From assembly GCA_014378195.1 (NCBI GenBank), contig JACMOC010000014.1, positions 62,001 through 126,000 on the forward strand: a DNA stretch of 64,000 bases, read 5' to 3'. This stretch comes from Oligoflexus sp. Lineage in GTDB: Bacteria; Bdellovibrionota_B; Oligoflexia; Oligoflexales; Oligoflexaceae. The notes under the pieces were generated by a model. It saw only the letters and a program-made list of their open reading frames with translations. It did not search any database and was not told the DNA's origin. Shown piece by piece: positions 15,324 through 24,311 of this stretch (position 1 is the stretch's first letter; every line of letters starts with the position of its first letter). Made by a program: the position numbers and the translations under genes.

Positions 15324-17794
15324 AGGAGCTGCCTCACTTCTTCAGCGCTCTCGCAGGCTAAAGCGCGTTTCGCCAAGACCTGGGCCTCTTTATTTGTCAC
15401 ATTGCGTATGCGAGCCTTGAGCGCGGCGACGGCCGCCGGACTCACTGAGAGTTCATCAACACCGAGACCCACGAGAATTGGACAGGCGATACGGTCGGCT
15501 GCGAGATTGCCACAGATACTAACCCATCGCCCTTTTGCATGCGCTGCATCAACGACAATTTTGATCAGGCGAAGAACGGCTGGATGCAGGCCATCCGCTT
15601 TCCCGGCAAGCGAAGGGTGAAGGCGATCCATCGCCAGGACGTATTGAGTCAAATCGTTCATCCCTATCGAGAAAAAATCGACACTTTCAGCAAACGCATC
15701 AGCCATCATCGCGGCCGATGGCACTTCAACCATGATTCCGCATTCGATTGATGGCGCATTAAAAGCCAGCCGAAATTTTTCCAAAGCGGCTTTCGCGTCC
15801 TTGAATTCGCTCACTGTGGCGATCATCGGAAACATCACCCTGATAGAGCCCGGCGGCACTTGCGCCGCGACGCGCACGATAGCGCGAAGTTGAGGCTCGA
15901 ACAATTCCGGATGAGCGAGACAGAGTCGAATACCGCGCAGACCGAGAAAGGGATTGTCCTCGTGAGGCAACTGCAGATAAGGAACGTCTTTATCCCCACC
16001 TATATCAAGGGTCCTCACGACCAGAGGGAGCCCCCTTAGAGCTTTGGCCATTCTAAGCAGAATCTCGTATTGCTCGTCCTCAGTCGGTGCCGCGTTTCGT
16101 TTGAGAAAAAAGAATTCCGTACGCAGCAATCCAATACCTTCGGCGCCCGCTTCCACCGCGGCTACCACATCCTCGACCGACCCGACATTCGCGACTGTTT
16201 CAAAGCGTTTGCCGTCCTGGGTCATGGCTGGGCGATACGCATCCCGTTTGGCATTTGCCGCCTCAAAAGCCATTTCGCTCATCGCTCTGAGGGCGAGAGC
16301 ACGATCGGCATCCGACGGAGCCACAACCACAACACCGCCTTCGCCATCGATGATCAAAAGCCCACGGACAGTAAGGATCTCACGGCCCACGCCTACGACG
16401 CTCGGAAGGCCAAGGGATCGGGCGAGAATCGCCGTGTGGGAGTTGGGACCGCCGCTTGCTGTGACGAGTCCAATCACGCGTTTCGGATCGAGTGACGCCG
16501 CATCCGAGGGCGAAAGGTCTTCTGTGATTAAAATGACGGGAAATGTCGGCAGGCGTTTCATAAGCGCGGTCGGTCCCGCCCCTGAAAGAAGTCTTAATAC
16601 ACGGTTCGCAACGTCTCGCACATCGTCGGCCCGCTCAGCAATAAGTTCGTTTTTAAGGACACTCAACTGAACCGCACGCCGTTCCGTTACTTTTTTAAAC
16701 GCCAACGCCGCCGATAATCCAGCCTGAAGTTCCCGATTGGTTTCTTCGAGCAGGTCGGTGTCGTCAATGATGTCTTGATGGGCCAAAAATATTTCGGCTT
16801 TTTTACGTCCCGCCTGCACGGTGACTTCGGCTATGAGTTTTTGCAGCTCTTGTCTTGCGGCCATCAACGCCGATAAAAGTTTGTTTCGTTCATCCTGATA
16901 ACGGCCCGCTTTTTCCTCGATATGTATCGTCATTTTTTCCAGTACAAAAGCCTCACCCATGGCAATGCCCGGCGAAGCCCCTACCCCTTTGCGGAGATCG
17001 CCGGCAAACCGAAGGGCCGTGCGGGTGCGGGCAACGGGGGCCTCATCATTAGGCCCTGGAATTTCCCCGAGACCCGATACGACCGCAGCTTCAAGTCGCA
17101 GGATAGCCTGCTCCGCGTCCTTGCCTCGCGCCAGGATCCGTATCACCCTGCCTCGTTCCACGCCGAGCGTCAGGAGCGACGCCATGGCTTTTCCGTTCGC
17201 TGTTTTGCCCGCAAATCGCACTTTAATATCGGCCTCGAACTGCCTGGCGATGCCAGCAAAGGTCGTCGCGGGTCTTGCATGCAGCCCGGCAGCGCCTGCG
17301 ATCGTTACATCAACCGCATGTTTAAAATCAGCAGTATATGAGGTGGATTCCCTTTCCGGTGGTTTGTCTGAAGTGAGCATAGCGACGATGTCCGCAATCC
17401 GTTTTGTTTGTGCCAAACGATTGGAAACCGTTTCATCCTGAAGAACCCCGGCCAAGTTTGCCAGGACCTGGATATGTTCATCGGTTTTCGCCGCTATGCC
17501 TATTACGAGAAAAACCATATCCGAGCCCCAGACTACCCCGTTTGGGAACTGCCCAACCGCAATTGCTGTTCGCCGAATGAGATAGCTGTCGTCGCGCAGG
17601 CCGTGAGGGATTGCAATGCCTCCTCCGAGATAAGTGCCAGTCTCCGTCAGCTTTTCACGTGAAAGCATGCTTTGTTCGTAGAGGGGATCAACGCAATTGC
17701 TTTCCGAAAGCATAGAAGCGACCTGACGGATCGCGTCATCTTTCCCTTTTGCTTTCAGATCCAGTCTTACCAGGGATTCGTCCAATGCCAGCAT
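15320..17794 (-). CDS. fruB: PTS multiphosphoryl transfer protein EIIA(Fru)-HPr-EI
   Basis: 824 residues from ATG 17794 (GGGAG at 7 nt); a longer upstream frame has no homology. It passes phosphate from PEP to the fructose permease in one chain. EIIA: residues 1-145 with His64 in GGGIAIPHGL. HPr-like: about 158-245 with His172 in GLHARPATTFAGIA. EI: about 265-824 with His453 in SGGPNSHTAILARSLGLPSV and the PEP-binding TIM barrel (LRTEFFF, LRGIRLCL, MFPMI, SIGMNDLTQYVLAMDR, CGNLA). The same fusion order is known from MTP proteins of fru operons in Rhodobacter and Xanthomonas. First gene of fruB-(fruK)-fruA. Confidence 0.95.
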   Translation of the reverse strand: MLALDESLVRLDLKAKGKDDAIRQVASMLSESNCVDPLYEQSMLSREKLTETGTYLGGGIAIPHGLRDDSYLIRRTAIAVGQFPNGVVWGSDMVFLVIGIAAKTDEHIQVLANLAGVLQDETVSNRLAQTKRIADIVAMLTSDKPPERESTSYTADFKHAVDVTIAGAAGLHARPATTFAGIARQFEADIKVRFAGKTANGKAMASLLTLGVERGRVIRILARGKDAEQAILRLEAAVVSGLGEIPGPNDEAPVARTRTALRFAGDLRKGVGASPGIAMGEAFVLEKMTIHIEEKAGRYQDERNKLLSALMAARQELQKLIAEVTVQAGRKKAEIFLAHQDIIDDTDLLEETNRELQAGLSAALAFKKVTERRAVQLSVLKNELIAERADDVRDVANRVLRLLSGAGPTALMKRLPTFPVILITEDLSPSDAASLDPKRVIGLVTASGGPNSHTAILARSLGLPSVVGVGREILTVRGLLIIDGEGGVVVVAPSDADRALALRAMSEMAFEAANAKRDAYRPAMTQDGKRFETVANVGSVEDVVAAVEAGAEGIGLLRTEFFFLKRNAAPTEDEQYEILLRMAKALRGLPLVVRTLDIGGDKDVPYLQLPHEDNPFLGLRGIRLCLAHPELFEPQLRAIVRVAAQVPPGSIRVMFPMIATVSEFKDAKAALEKFRLAFNAPSIECGIMVEVPSAAMMADAFAESVDFFSIGMNDLTQYVLAMDRLHPSLAGKADGLHPAVLRLIKIVVDAAHAKGRWVSICGNLAADRIACPILVGLGVDELSVSPAAVAALKARIRNVTNKEAQVLAKRALACESAEEVRQLL

Positions 17795-17947
17795 GCTAGG
17801 TCTCCCGCCCGGAATTGGGTATGTCCTTAACTCATGGAAGTCGAATTCCATCGGGGTGTCAACGAGTGATTTGCAGTGCTGAATGGTCTCGTATTGATAA
17901 GGAGAAGAGTCAGACTGCTCAGCGTATTCCAACCTCGTCTCAAAAAA

Positions 17948-17976
17948 AGGACCCAGCCTCATGCGGCTTGGGTCCT
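17948..17976 (-). terminator. Rho-independent terminator downstream of the PQQ-propeller gene
   Basis: Stem AGGACCCAGCC / GGCTTGGGTCCT (one bulge), loop TCATGC. On the minus strand it is followed by TTTTTTG. It lies 28 bp beyond the PQQ pseudogene stop and upstream of the fru operon, separating the two units. Confidence 0.82.
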
Positions 17977-18003
17977 CTGTCAGGGTCTTTGGTAAAACAA
18001 AAC

Positions 18004-19685
18004 TCAGCGTTTATAAGCGATAGCTCCAAGACCCATCACCCGATTGGTAAAGAGGAAGCCTGAATCAGCGAGGATAAGGGAAGTTGCTTCACCGACCCAA
18101 ACATCCCACTGCAAAGCCCCTGTTTTGGCATCAAGACGGCTGATACCCATGGGCGGGTAACGACCCGATGGTCCTCCGTAGAGAAGAAAAATGTCATCAC
18201 CGTAGGTTTGAAGTGTGTAGACAGTTTCGTTTTGAACCGCTGTTTCGCGGGCAAAGGTCCATTTGATAGCGCCTGTTGCCCGATTAACAGAATAAACAGT
18301 ATGGGTTGCAACATAGTAGATATTTCCTGAGGAATCTTCGAGTGCGTAGGCATTGCCGAATTTTGGATCCGTCTCCCAAAGTTTCTTCCCATCGGCGTTC
18401 ATCATGACAACATGAGCGGAATTGGAGGTTCCGTTGATGGTGATAAGAATAAGGTCACCGTTTTTCAGTGTGTAACGGTTTGTACTCAACGACGCTTGCG
18501 GAGCGGGTGTTGTATAGCTCCAGAGTGTTTCCCCTGTGGTAGCATCAAGGCGCCTCAGTTCCTGACCCTGGGTCAGGTAAAGAATGCCGGCTTCATTCCA
18601 GTCGAGGTAAAAGGCCTCATTGCTTCGGTTCCCAGCATAGGACCAGAGTTTCCCGCCATCATCAGGATTTACTTTTTCAAGGTAGTTATTTTGTGCCACA
18701 TAAACTTCACCCGTAACTACAGGGATGATCCACTGGCCATCGGTGATAGCGCGTTTCCATTTCACGGTGCCCGTACCCGAAGCAAGGTCTATGAGAGTTG
18801 TGCGGCCATCTTTATAGGCAAAAACATACACGTTTTGGCCTCATTTACCGAGGAAGCTCACATAACCATCTGCCGAATAATCCCAGCGACGTTTGCCTGT
18901 GGCTTTCTCAATACTGAAAAACTTGCCATTCACGTTGAACGAACTGAGGTAAAGGGAATCATAGTTAGGCGGGCAGGAGATATTAAGACCCGAATCCACC
19001 GGCTGGCCACTATCAAACGACCAGAGGGTTTTGCCATCAGCTGAATTTAAAGCATAGAGCTTGTTTTGGCTTGTGAAGTAAAGTCGAGCCTCTTCGTTGC
19101 ACTGCGCATAAATACCGATATACCCGGGTGACTGAAAGGACCAGATATCTTTCCCTGTGGTTTTGTTTACGAGCGCAATAAAAGCGCGCTCTCAGCGAAA
19201 AAAAGATCGGTTCCATACATGAGCAGAGTTGCATTCAGTTCAGTCAAACAGGGGTTGATGTCCGGATGCAGAATATGAAACGCTTTGATGCCCGCCACTC
19301 TTTTTTCTTCAATAGAGGAAAAATCGATAAGCGAAAGATTGGTGAGGTAAAAAACAGAAGGCAGTCCTGCACTCATAAATGCAAAATCAATCGATGCCTG
19401 TACAGTTTCCTTAGAGAGAGAACCTGGATAATCCGTCGTCCAACTCAATCGTTCGGTATAGGCAACCGGATGCGATCCGGCATCAGGTCCCTCGACTTCA
19501 TCCGCACGAATATATTCAAGATCCGAGATCTCGACCGAATTATTCCGATAAATGCGGATGGCTTTATCACCGACCAAACACGCGTAACCGATATCAGTAG
19601 GTTTTACATGGACTTCTCTTTTTGCATACCGAAGAGTGAAAACCACGCTTTTATGATCGATATCTCTCATGCTTTCCGACAACAT
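18004..19685 (-). pseudogene. PQQ-like beta-propeller protein, broken by a frameshift and a nonsense codon
   Basis: ATG 19685 has AGGAG 6 nt upstream. The first 170 codons end with DLFFAE, then the frame is lost near 19185-19195, where GAGAG suggests a 2-base AG duplication. Homology resumes in another frame with AFIALVNKTTGKDIW. That frame runs through propeller repeats (GKTLWSF, GKRRWDY) until TGA at 18843-18841, and then continues in the same frame with VYVFAYKDG and repeats GTVKWKR, GGKLWSY, GETLWSY, GKKLWET, GAIKWTF, GALQWDV to the end at 18004. Repaired, it would be about 560 residues, eight or nine blades, without a signal peptide. It follows the phospholipase-D gene by 9 bp, so the two form an operon. 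Confidence 0.8.
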
Positions 19686-19694
19686 ACCAGTCTC

Positions 19695-21296
19695 CTAAAG
19701 TTTGTCTTCTATAGGGAGGAGCGACAGCCCATTCGTTAAAAAGCGCTTCCAAAACGAAGCATCGGGCTCTTGCCTCAAGGTCTGAAGACTGCCGTCCCGT
19801 TCGCCCGTCCACTGGAGCCCATCGCTTTTTTCCCCGGTTTGACAAGGCCTCTCTTTACAGGTCATCGTCACTTTCCAACTTGTTTTTGGCGACATCCCGT
19901 CCTCAATGAACCGGCCTACTTCGTCAGCAAGCTCAGGACTTTCGATCAGCAGGCCCGATTCGGTGTTTAGCCGAATGGAACGCGGATCGAGATTCATGCT
20001 GCCAACAAAAAGGTAACGCCTGTCCACCACAAAGGTCTTGCTATGAAGTCCCGCTCGGCTTGCATACACACCCTCCCGCTTGACCGTTTCGACTTTAACA
20101 AAGGAGTTACGCCATTCATAAAGCTCCGCGCCAGATGAAAGCACAGCCTCGCGTTTATTGCTGTAGCCGGCGTGCGCAATCAAAACATCGTTCGACATGA
20201 GTGAGTTTGTCAGTATTCGAACCTTCACGCCTTTCTTCGATAGGTTTCCTACTTGCTTAAGGAAGTTTTTCGGCGGAATAAAATATGCACTTTCGATGAG
20301 GAACTCGCGTTTTGCTTCTGGCACTTTCCGAAGCTCGTCTTCCAGCTGTTTTTTCTGGGCGTCCCCTTGCGGGGAATCAAAAACGGCCTTGGCCGGAGCC
20401 CATATGAGCTGTTTTGACAAAGAGCCGACCGTCACAGGCGCAGCCCCTGGCTTCGGTTGATTGAGCAAAACGGTCGTTACCTTGGATTTCTGTTCGAGAT
20501 TGAGGGTTTTTCTGATCGCGGCCCATTCGTCGCTCCGAGCAGTTGCAAGGACGTTTCCGTCCTCTTTGAGACCGAAGGTAACGGCACTCGACCAGAACGC
20601 ATCAAACTCGCGGCTAAACTCCTTACATACCTTTCCTGCCGCCAGCATATCGAGATCCCGAAAGTTTTTATCTCTTTTCAGGTCAAAATATTCGTCCCCT
20701 ATGTTGCGGCCTCCAACGATCGCAAAACTCTCGTCGGCGACAAGCACCTTATTATGCATACGGTGATTCATCTGATCAAAATCAAAAATGATCTGGAGGT
20801 TGCGCCCGATCGCTCCAAGGCCGGTGCCATCTGAAGATGTCGGATTATAAAGGCGAATCTCGATGTTCGGGTGACGATCAAGCTGCGCGAGAAACGAGCG
20901 ATCCTTGCCGAGGTTCATGTCGTCAAGGAGCAAGCGCACCCTCACGCCGCGTTCGGCAGCATTCAAGACCTTGCTCCACAGAGCCATACCTGTGCGATCG
21001 CGATGCCAGATGTAATACTGCAGATCGAGACTCGTCACCGCGGATTCGATCAGCGCAACGCGGGCCTCAAAGGCATCAGACCCCATAATAAGCGGCAGAA
21101 ATCCGGACTGAGGCCTTGCCTCTGGCCTCGTTGTTGAGACGAGTGCAGCTGCCTCATGAACATTGATTGCTTTGACAAGTGGAGACGCTGCAGAAAGTTT
21201 TAAAGCAAAGGATTCGTCAAGCTCTGGATTGAGCGTGGAGCTCTGCCAATGGAAGGTAAATAAGACCGCAAAAAAAACCAGTACTGACGCTCTCAT
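19695..21296 (-). CDS. Phospholipase D/cardiolipin synthase-like protein (ClsC/YmdC type)
   Basis: 533 residues; AAGGA precedes ATG 21296. An N-terminal hydrophobic segment (VLVFFAVLFTF) may be a signal or anchor. Two HKD half-sites are complete: HNKVLVADESFAIVGGRNIG and HSKTFVVDRRYLFVGSMNLD. Each half contributes the His-Lys-Asp of the phosphatidyltransferase active site. The DLQYYIWHRDRTG and VRVRLLLDDMN motifs before the first HKD are typical of ClsC/YmdC. Expected role: cardiolipin synthesis from phosphatidylglycerol with another phospholipid, at the inner membrane. Start of a unit with the broken PQQ gene. Confidence 0.9.
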   Translation of the reverse strand: MRASVLVFFAVLFTFHWQSSTLNPELDESFALKLSAASPLVKAINVHEAAALVSTTRPEARPQSGFLPLIMGSDAFEARVALIESAVTSLDLQYYIWHRDRTGMALWSKVLNAAERGVRVRLLLDDMNLGKDRSFLAQLDRHPNIEIRLYNPTSSDGTGLGAIGRNLQIIFDFDQMNHRMHNKVLVADESFAIVGGRNIGDEYFDLKRDKNFRDLDMLAAGKVCKEFSREFDAFWSSAVTFGLKEDGNVLATARSDEWAAIRKTLNLEQKSKVTTVLLNQPKPGAAPVTVGSLSKQLIWAPAKAVFDSPQGDAQKKQLEDELRKVPEAKREFLIESAYFIPPKNFLKQVGNLSKKGVKVRILTNSLMSNDVLIAHAGYSNKREAVLSSGAELYEWRNSFVKVETVKREGVYASRAGLHSKTFVVDRRYLFVGSMNLDPRSIRLNTESGLLIESPELADEVGRFIEDGMSPKTSWKVTMTCKERPCQTGEKSDGLQWTGERDGSLQTLRQEPDASFWKRFLTNGLSLLPIEDKL

Positions 21297-21308
21297 GGGC
21301 TATCCTTA

Positions 21309-21331
21309 AGGGCGGACCTCGTGTCCGCCCT
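21309..21331. other. Perfect hairpin just upstream of the cardiolipin-synthase start
   Basis: A 9-bp perfect stem AGGGCGGAC/GTCCGCCCT with loop CTCGT. It ends 13 bp before the ATG of the phospholipase-D gene, beside its ribosome site, and 101 bp after the stop of the small gene upstream. No U tract follows, so it is a weak terminator at best; a leader structure is possible. Confidence 0.5.
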
Positions 21332-21431
21332 CATCCTAAGCAAAAATACTAGGGCAGGATATTAAGAATACCGGTACCTCGGCCGCAACTATAGACAAGC
21401 TCAATCAAAACGTGAAGTTAAAGTAGGCGCT

Positions 21432-21632
21432 TTAAAAAAGTCCGGAGAAGCCACTGAGTCCACGACCGAGGAGTGAGGAGCCGGCAACACTCGCGATACG
21501 CCCAAGAGCGTTATTTTTATCACGATTTCTATAAGCATAATAAAGAAGAGCCCCACCGACAGCGCTTGATACGATATATTTGGTTCCAAAATTCATTCCG
21601 CTTTTAGCCCCACTCAGTCCCTGGTTTGCCAT
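21432..21632 (-). CDS. Small Gly/Ser-rich protein with one hydrophobic segment
   Basis: 66 residues; ATG 21632 has AAGAGG about 9 nt upstream. It reads MANQGLSGAKSGMNFG, then a hydrophobic/aromatic helix VSSAVGGALLYYAY, a charged RNRDKNN, and a Gly/Ser/Leu tail ending FSGLF. The small-residue spacing suggests a packed membrane-associated helix. No family recognised. Confidence 0.55.
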   Translation of the reverse strand: MANQGLSGAKSGMNFGTKYIVSSAVGGALLYYAYRNRDKNNALGRIASVAGSSLLGRGLSGFSGLF

Positions 21633-21835
21633 ATTCTGATTCCTCTTATTTTTTTAAGGTAAGACATGTCTCACTCGCCTTAGTTTAGGAGGGCGCTGAG
21701 CATTCGACTAAAGGAAATATAGGTGCGATTTCGCAGAAACCTTGCTAGGTGCTCATTCCAGAAAAAGCTTGGAGTTTTCTTGTAGGCAGTTCTAAGATAT
21801 TTCGGTATGGGAAGTTTCCCTCAAAAGGAGCGTCT

Positions 21836-22243
21836 ATGAAAGTATGTTTCCGTTTAGTTGCCTTATCAATTGGTCTGGTTTTCATGATGTCGTCTCCTTG
21901 CCTTTTTGCGGCAGAAGCACGCGGAACGAACAGTAAAGAAACTATCGAACACGGCCTGGAAACGGTCAAAGATGGGACGATTGAAGCCGGGAAAAGCGTC
22001 AGTGCAGCCGCGGAAGAGGTGGGGAAAAATGCAGCCGAAGTCACGAAAAAAGTAGGACGTACTATCAAGGCCGTGACGTGTCCCGTTGTCGGAGATCGAA
22101 AAACAAAGCTTTATTATGCTGCCGACAGCAAAAGCTATCAGGTCGTTCTTGATGGCCAAAAATATTTTGAAGACGACGATCGCTCGTGTTTTCGGACGGA
22201 AGACGCGGCGCGTGCCGAAGGCTACACGCGGTCAGCAAACTGA
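21836..22243 (+). CDS. Exported protein with LEA-like helix and Ada-zinc-fold-like C-terminus
   Basis: 135 residues from ATG 21836 (AAAAGGAG at 5 nt). A Sec signal ends at PCLFAAEA. Residues about 30-75 form an amphipathic repeat (TVKDGTIEAGKSVSAAAEEVGKNAAEVTKKVG) resembling LEA/apolipoprotein-type 11-mers. The C-terminal domain reads CPVVGDRKTKLYYAADSKSY, then CFRTEDAARAEGY. The layout VG-x3-K-x-YY ... F-x-x-x-x-A-x-x-x-GY matches the metal-binding Ada/PF02805-like module, but most zinc Cys are absent. It is paralogous to the lipoprotein at 61523. Role unknown; envelope stress protection is a guess. Confidence 0.72.
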   Translation: MKVCFRLVALSIGLVFMMSSPCLFAAEARGTNSKETIEHGLETVKDGTIEAGKSVSAAAEEVGKNAAEVTKKVGRTIKAVTCPVVGDRKTKLYYAADSKSYQVVLDGQKYFEDDDRSCFRTEDAARAEGYTRSAN

Positions 22244-22266
22244 AGTCTGACCGCGCAGGCGAATGA

Positions 22267-22650
22267 TCAGGGGATCGATTCGAGATCCTCGAAGTTCATC
22301 CTTGGTTCGTTGTGGGGGGATACTCCGGGCCTTACGGCATCGCGGAAACGGAGCAGATGCTTTTCGCCATCACTCGTCTCGATGTCGATGGACTGGAGCT
22401 TATTGTTGTCCTCGACTAACCAAATATGATCAGGATGGGATATGAAGTGACGCAAGGGATAAGTGAATACGTAGATCATATCGTCTTTGGGGTCGTATGA
22501 CAGACCGTTGAGGAGCACATGATCCTCTTCGATCTGGTCTCCGATATCAAGAGCCATGACATCGAGCTCGACCCGCTCGGATTGTATGTGTTTAGAAAAA
22601 TCGTCGAAATAAAGCTTCCAGTCTTCTTTCGCAAGGCTTCTTGTAACCAT
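22267..22650 (-). CDS. DUF5335-like protein
   Basis: 127 residues from ATG 22650 (AAAGGAGAG at 6 nt). Begins MVTRSLAKEDWKLYFDDFSK, then VELDVMALDIGDQI, LNGLSYDPKDDMIYVFT, HFISHPDHIW and SDGEKHLLRFRD. This order of motifs fits the short DUF5335 family, of unknown function, as I recall it. No signal or membrane segment. It lies on the same strand as, and 254 bp downstream of, the nuclease-like gene at 22905. Confidence 0.68.
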   Translation of the reverse strand: MVTRSLAKEDWKLYFDDFSKHIQSERVELDVMALDIGDQIEEDHVLLNGLSYDPKDDMIYVFTYPLRHFISHPDHIWLVEDNNKLQSIDIETSDGEKHLLRFRDAVRPGVSPHNEPRMNFEDLESIP

Positions 22651-22904
22651 TTCAACTCTCCTTTTACCGTCTGCGATCGCGAGCGCTTTGAATGGGAGTA
22701 AGCGGCTCAGATCCACCCTAGGCGCTCCAACTCTACCCTCACAAGACATTCCCCCAAACCTTACGTAGAAATGGGAAAAGGCCTACAAAACTGCAGGATT
22801 TATATCGTTTCGACACGTGATAACGCTGGGTGTGGATAGCCATCGGTCCCTCCTTAAGCCAACGCTCTGGGAGAGAAAGGATATCGGTTTTCGGCGCAAA
22901 ACGC

Positions 22905-23861
22905 CTAGACGTTTCCTTCGCTGAAGCTTTGGACCCCATTCATAATATCGAAAAGAAGTTGGTTCCAGCCTTCAGCAGAATCCACAGAAGCCAGACTCAG
23001 CTTGGTCGGCTTGCCGATCATAGCCTGTTCCGTCCAGGTCTCAATTTGAACGTGATATGCGCCGTCTTTTCGGTCAGCCCTCAACCACAGTTGGAGCTTC
23101 TGGTCGCTACTTAAACACAGCCACTTGCCCAAAGGCTTGGCGGAGGGATTCCCGCGCGGCTCAATGGTGCCTTCACAGGGCAATCGGCCTCGAATCCATT
23201 CGAGCAGGGCCTGGGCGGCTTCCGAGTCGCCGTTTGTCTCCTGAGCTGTGCTGTCAAAATTCAGGTGATAATCGTAGAGGGCAACGAGGCTCGCGATAGC
23301 CTCCTGGTTTTTGGCGGCAGGTACGCATTCTTTGAAAATAGTGGAGAGTTCGAGCCAACTCACATGATAGGAAAACTTCTCCTTTTCCTCGGCAGCGGCA
23401 TCGCCACAAAGCATCGTGAAGACACGGGGGGCCGATTTTCCAAAAAGGTCATCTTCAAAAAATGGATAACCACGCGCCTGGCCTTTGGTGATCCGGGCGC
23501 TTTCCTTGCATTCGATAAGAAAATGAAAGCTCGGTTTTGGCCTTGGTTTGACCTCATCCCATTCGTCGGCCGACGGGTCGAAGATCCAGATGTCAGGGGC
23601 AAAGGCGATGCGTTTATCTTCTATCCAGGCATAACGTTTTTTGGAAACCTTATCGGCCGTGATCACACCGTGAACCTCTGGGAAATCCACATGGTATTGA
23701 TCGAGCGCGGCGCCTGACTCCGCAAGCGCGATAGAAAAAAGCCGCGCTGAGAAATCACGATCGATCGCAAGCATGGTTGCAAAAATGCTCGTGAGGATAT
23801 CCTCGCCAGTTCCAAAACGCTGCACATGGGCGAGGACTTTTGCCATTACCTGAAGAGACAT
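22905..23861 (-). CDS. PD-(D/E)XK nuclease-like protein
   Basis: 318 residues from ATG 23861 (GGAG at 6 nt). The N-terminal half carries the pieces of a restriction-endonuclease-like core: GTGEDILTSIFATML (an early acidic residue before a helix, Glu20), Asp90 in FAPDIWIFD, the E-x-K of FLIECKE (Glu117, Lys119), and Gln128 in KGQARGY. The C-terminal half (about 215-318) is a separate alpha/beta region with no recognised motif. The catalytic assignment is by pattern only. It could be a stand-alone defence or repair nuclease. The radD helicase is divergent from it across a 34-codon Lys-rich gene. Confidence 0.6.
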   Translation of the reverse strand: MSLQVMAKVLAHVQRFGTGEDILTSIFATMLAIDRDFSARLFSIALAESGAALDQYHVDFPEVHGVITADKVSKKRYAWIEDKRIAFAPDIWIFDPSADEWDEVKPRPKPSFHFLIECKESARITKGQARGYPFFEDDLFGKSAPRVFTMLCGDAAAEEKEKFSYHVSWLELSTIFKECVPAAKNQEAIASLVALYDYHLNFDSTAQETNGDSEAAQALLEWIRGRLPCEGTIEPRGNPSAKPLGKWLCLSSDQKLQLWLRADRKDGAYHVQIETWTEQAMIGKPTKLSLASVDSAEGWNQLLFDIMNGVQSFSEGNV

Positions 23862-24044
23862 AGTTGCTCCGCTTAAGCTGTGAACGGGTCCCGACGGTAC
23901 CAAAGCTCAAAATTTTTGGCCAGATACGCGTGAAAGTCTTGAAATAGGTCAGAGTTTTTGCGACATTGCTGACTAGGCTGTCCTCGACTAAAGTCAAAGT
24001 GACGGTAATAGATGTAATGCCACACCCCATACGCAGGAGTTCAC

Positions 24045-24149
24045 ATGGCTAAGACTCAAGACGCTAAAAAAAACGACAAGAAAGCTCCAACCAAAACAGC
24101 TAAAGAAAAAAAAGCCGAGAAAGTAGCCAAAAAAGCTTCGAAAGGCTAA
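24045..24149 (+). CDS. Lys/Ala-rich 34-aa protein
   Basis: ATG 24045 to TAA 24147, with AGGAG 6 nt upstream. It begins MAKTQDAKKNDKKAPTKTAK and ends KVAKKASKG; about two-fifths of residues are Lys. No hydrophobic segment. Composition is that of a histone-H1-tail-like nucleic-acid binder or a ribosome-associated peptide. The good ribosome site and clean frame argue for a real gene. It lies between the divergent nuclease-like gene and radD and shares its style with the Lys-rich protein at the right edge. Confidence 0.65.
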   Translation: MAKTQDAKKNDKKAPTKTAKEKKAEKVAKKASKG

Positions 24150-24311
24150 TGGCTTGGTCTCAAAAGTAATAGCGCCATCCGCGTCTCCAAGGGGGCAGGA
24201 TGGCGAACTTTTTGTCCCCCTTTCTGCCCTTGATTCCCAGCAAAGCTTCCTTTAATCTCCATTTTGACCATGGATTTAACACCACCCTTAGCGAAGCGGA
24301 ATCCATAAAAC

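Noticed and set aside
16044..16670. Plus-strand frame of 208 codons
   Set aside because: Antisense to the EI domain of fruB, which has clear active-site motifs.
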